Shown here piece after piece: positions 12,932 to 14,579 of a stretch of DNA of 14,579 nt. This DNA comes from an uncultured Planctomycetaceae bacterium (GTDB taxonomy: Bacteria; Planctomycetota; Planctomycetia; Pirellulales; Pirellulaceae), in the NCBI GenBank assembly GCA_903927685.1, contig CAIYOB010000675.1, positions 1 to 14,579 on the forward strand, read 5' to 3'. Each line of letters starts with the position of its first letter. Position 1 is the first letter of the stretch. Below the pieces are notes generated by a model. That model was not told the origin of the DNA, did no database searches, and worked only from the letters and a program-made list of their open reading frames with translations. Made by a program: the position numbers and the translations under genes.

Positions 12932-14458
12932 ATGTCTGCGAGTACGCTCCCAACCACAGGCCGCGTTTACTTTGTGGGTGCCGGGCCCGGCGACCCGAAA
13001 CTGCTCACGCTGCGCGGCAGGGAGTGCCTGCAGCGGGCCGATGTGGTCATCTATGACTATCTGGTGAACTCGCAAGTACTGAGCCACGCGCGGCCCACGG
13101 CCCAGTTGATCTGCTTGGGCAATTCGGGAGGAGCGCGGCACCTGAGCCAATCCCAAGTGAACGAGCGGATGGTGGAACTGGCCCGCAGCGGCAGCACCGT
13201 GGTGCGGCTCAAGGGCGGTGATCCGGCCGTTTTTGCCCGGATTGCCGAGGAAGCCGACACGCTGGCTCGCGAGGGGATTCCATTCGAAGTCGTACCGGGA
13301 ATCACGGCCGCGCTGGCCGCTGCCAGTTACGCCGGGATCCCGATCACGCACCGCGATTACGCCTCGGCCGTGGCCCTGATCACCGGGCAAGAGGAGCCCG
13401 GCAAGGCCGATCCGTCGCTGGACTATCAAGCCCTGGCGAGGTTTCCCGGCACGCTGGCCTTTTACATGGGCGTGGCCAACGCAGCCGCCTGGACCCGCGC
13501 GTTGATCCAAGCGGGCAAACCGCCCGAGACTCCGACCGCGATCGTCCGCCGCTGCAGTTACCCGGATCAAGTCTGCCTCCGCTGCCGGCTGGACGAGGTC
13601 GCCGAGATGCTCGTCTCGCCGGTCCGAATGCCGCCACCGGCCGTAGTGATCGTCGGCACTGTCGCGGGACTGGCGGAGACCTTGTCCTGGTTCGACAAGC
13701 GGCCCTTGTACGGGCAGTGCGTTCTGGTCACCCGGCCCGCCGATCAGGCTGGTGGGCTGGTCGAACGGCTAAACGACTTGGGTGCGGAGGTTCTGCTCCA
13801 GCCGGCGATCCGGATCTCCGACCCGCCGGACTGGCGTCCCGTCGACGAGGCGCTGGGGCGGTTGGCGAGCTACGACTGGCTGGTGTTTTCCAGTGCCAAT
13901 GGCGTGCAAGCCGTGCTGCGACGCCTGCTGGCTGGCGGCGGGGATTTGCGGCGGCTGGCCTCCGTCCGGCTGGCAGCGATTGGGCCGGGAACGGCGGACG
14001 CATTAGCGGCCTTTCACCTGAACGCCGACCTGATCCCGGACGAATACCGGGCGGAATCGCTAGCCGCCTCGTTGGCCATCGATGCCCGGGGAAAGCGGTT
14101 CCTGCTGGCCCGTGCCAGCCGCGGCCGCGAGGTGCTGGCGGAACAACTGCGGGCGGCCGGGGCCAGCGTCGACCATGTCGTGGTTTATTCCAGCACCGAC
14201 GTGTCGGTTGCCGATGAAGAAGTGACGCTGCGAATGGCGGACGGAGGCGTCCAGTGGGTGACGGTCACTAGTTCGGCGATCGCCCGTTCGCTGGCGGCCC
14301 TGTTCGGTGGGGCCCTGCGAAAGACTCGCCTGGCCAGCATCAGTCCGATTACGTCCGCAACGCTGCGGGAATTGGGCTTTGAACCGGCTGTTGAAGCCAG
14401 CGAATACACGATTCCCGGGGTCGTCGACGCTCTCACGCGTTTCCGTGGCGGGGATTGA
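12932..14458 (+). CDS. cobA-hemD: Fused uroporphyrinogen-III C-methyltransferase and uroporphyrinogen-III synthase
   Basis: 508 residues from the ATG at 12932, where homology begins (GRVYFVGAGPGDPKLLTLRG). Residues about 10-252 are an SAM-dependent tetrapyrrole methylase of the SUMT type: GAGPGDP, the VVIYDYLV segment, VVRLKGGDPAVFAR, EVVPGITAALAAASYAGIPI and LAFYMGV. Residues about 258-508 are a HemD domain: CVLVTRPADQAGGLVERL, DWLVFSSANGVQAVLRRL, LAAIGPGTADAL, FLLARASRGREVLAEQL and WVTVTSSAIARSL. HemD closes and inverts the linear hydroxymethylbilane to uroporphyrinogen III, and SUMT methylates C2 and C7 to give precorrin-2 for sirohaem, corrinoid or alternative haem synthesis. The fusion passes the product directly to the branch enzyme and is known in several bacterial groups. 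The ribosome binding site is poor (AGGG very close to the ATG). The sirohaem dehydrogenase/chelatase is not in the window. Confidence 0.95.
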   Translation: MSASTLPTTGRVYFVGAGPGDPKLLTLRGRECLQRADVVIYDYLVNSQVLSHARPTAQLICLGNSGGARHLSQSQVNERMVELARSGSTVVRLKGGDPAVFARIAEEADTLAREGIPFEVVPGITAALAAASYAGIPITHRDYASAVALITGQEEPGKADPSLDYQALARFPGTLAFYMGVANAAAWTRALIQAGKPPETPTAIVRRCSYPDQVCLRCRLDEVAEMLVSPVRMPPPAVVIVGTVAGLAETLSWFDKRPLYGQCVLVTRPADQAGGLVERLNDLGAEVLLQPAIRISDPPDWRPVDEALGRLASYDWLVFSSANGVQAVLRRLLAGGGDLRRLASVRLAAIGPGTADALAAFHLNADLIPDEYRAESLAASLAIDARGKRFLLARASRGREVLAEQLRAAGASVDHVVVYSSTDVSVADEEVTLRMADGGVQWVTVTSSAIARSLAALFGGALRKTRLASISPITSATLRELGFEPAVEASEYTIPGVVDALTRFRGGD

Positions 14459-14549
14459 ATTACATAATTGCAGGTCGTTTTAGCCGGTTATTATAGGCTC
14501 TGGCGGCAGGAATGGAATTGATGCGAAAGGCGGTTGCCGCGTGAAATCG
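14459..14549. promoter_or_regulatory. AT-rich intergenic stretch, possible promoter for a gene beyond the window
   Basis: After the cobA-hemD stop the base composition turns sharply AT-rich (TTACATAATTG, then GGTTATTATAGG near 14487-14497). TTGCAG (14468-14473) and TTATAG (14491-14496) are 17 bp apart, but both match consensus poorly. The shift in composition is clear; promoter function is only a suggestion. Confidence 0.2.
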
Positions 14550-14573
14550 TAACCCGAAGCGTCAGCGAGGATC
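14550..14573. repeat. Planctomycete-type intergenic repeat (partial)
   Basis: The sequence containing AACCCGAAGCGTCAGCGAGG resembles a short dispersed repeat I associate with intergenic regions of Pirellulales-type genomes. Only one copy is present here and the window ends 6 bp later, so copy number and extent cannot be seen. Confidence 0.35.
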
Positions 14574-14579
14574 CATGTC

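Noticed and set aside
12123..13067. Plus-strand ORF opposite the TPR gene
   Set aside because: It crosses the divergent promoter region into another gene and lacks recognisable domains, whereas the minus strand shows TPR periodicity.
1..14579. CRISPR array, tRNA, rRNA or intact insertion sequence
   Set aside because: No regularly spaced direct repeats, cloverleaf-like sequence, rRNA core sequence or transposase with DDE-type motifs was seen.

Overview
The window looks like chromosomal DNA of a high-GC planctomycete, probably of the Pirellulales type. This is inferred from gene content: a TAT-exported Gfo/Idh/MocA oxidoreductase beside sugar phosphate isomerase/epimerase genes, a haem-binding HzsA-related protein, a PadR plus permease-prefix pair, a CobA-HemD fusion, and repeats of a kind I associate with planctomycete genomes. 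Coding regions have very GC-rich third codon positions, so long antisense ORFs are common and have been discounted.

Layout. (1) Positions 1-2896, minus strand: an oxidative or epimerising sugar module. It holds the 5' end of an exported TIM-barrel epimerase, a small predicted lipoprotein, a TAT-signal Gfo/Idh/MocA oxidoreductase and a cytoplasmic TIM-barrel isomerase. The last two are 10 bp apart and clearly form one operon. A 134-bp palindromic repeat (551-684) separates the oxidoreductase from the lipoprotein gene and supplies the oxidoreductase stop codon. (2) Positions 2897-4927: a decayed-looking stretch around an HzsA-related gene (3413-4504) with three CXXCH motifs but no signal peptide and an apparently missing N-terminus. 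(3) Positions 4862-6827, plus strand: a PadR regulator with a well-formed promoter overlapped by an ATACATAG/CTATGTAT dyad, followed by a polytopic membrane protein with a permease-prefix domain. (4) Positions 6820-7358: a probable gene remnant and intergenic DNA.

(5) Positions 7359-11381, plus strand: the main point of interest, a 1340-residue single-module synthetase of the Pls/PosA type (epsilon-poly-lysine synthetase-like). It has an adenylation domain, a carrier domain and then three repeats of two membrane helices plus a left-handed beta-helix-like domain. There is no condensation or thioesterase domain. It stands alone, with no obvious tailoring, export or resistance gene beside it. 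(6) Positions 11417-12857, minus strand: ribosomal protein S20 (rpsT) downstream of a TPR protein. (7) Positions 12932-14458, plus strand: a fused uroporphyrinogen-III C-methyltransferase and uroporphyrinogen-III synthase for the sirohaem/corrinoid/haem branch. The last 121 bp are non-coding and include an AT-rich stretch and a planctomycete-type repeat.

No tRNA, rRNA, CRISPR array or intact insertion sequence was seen. All functional statements rest on motif reading by eye; no database search was run.
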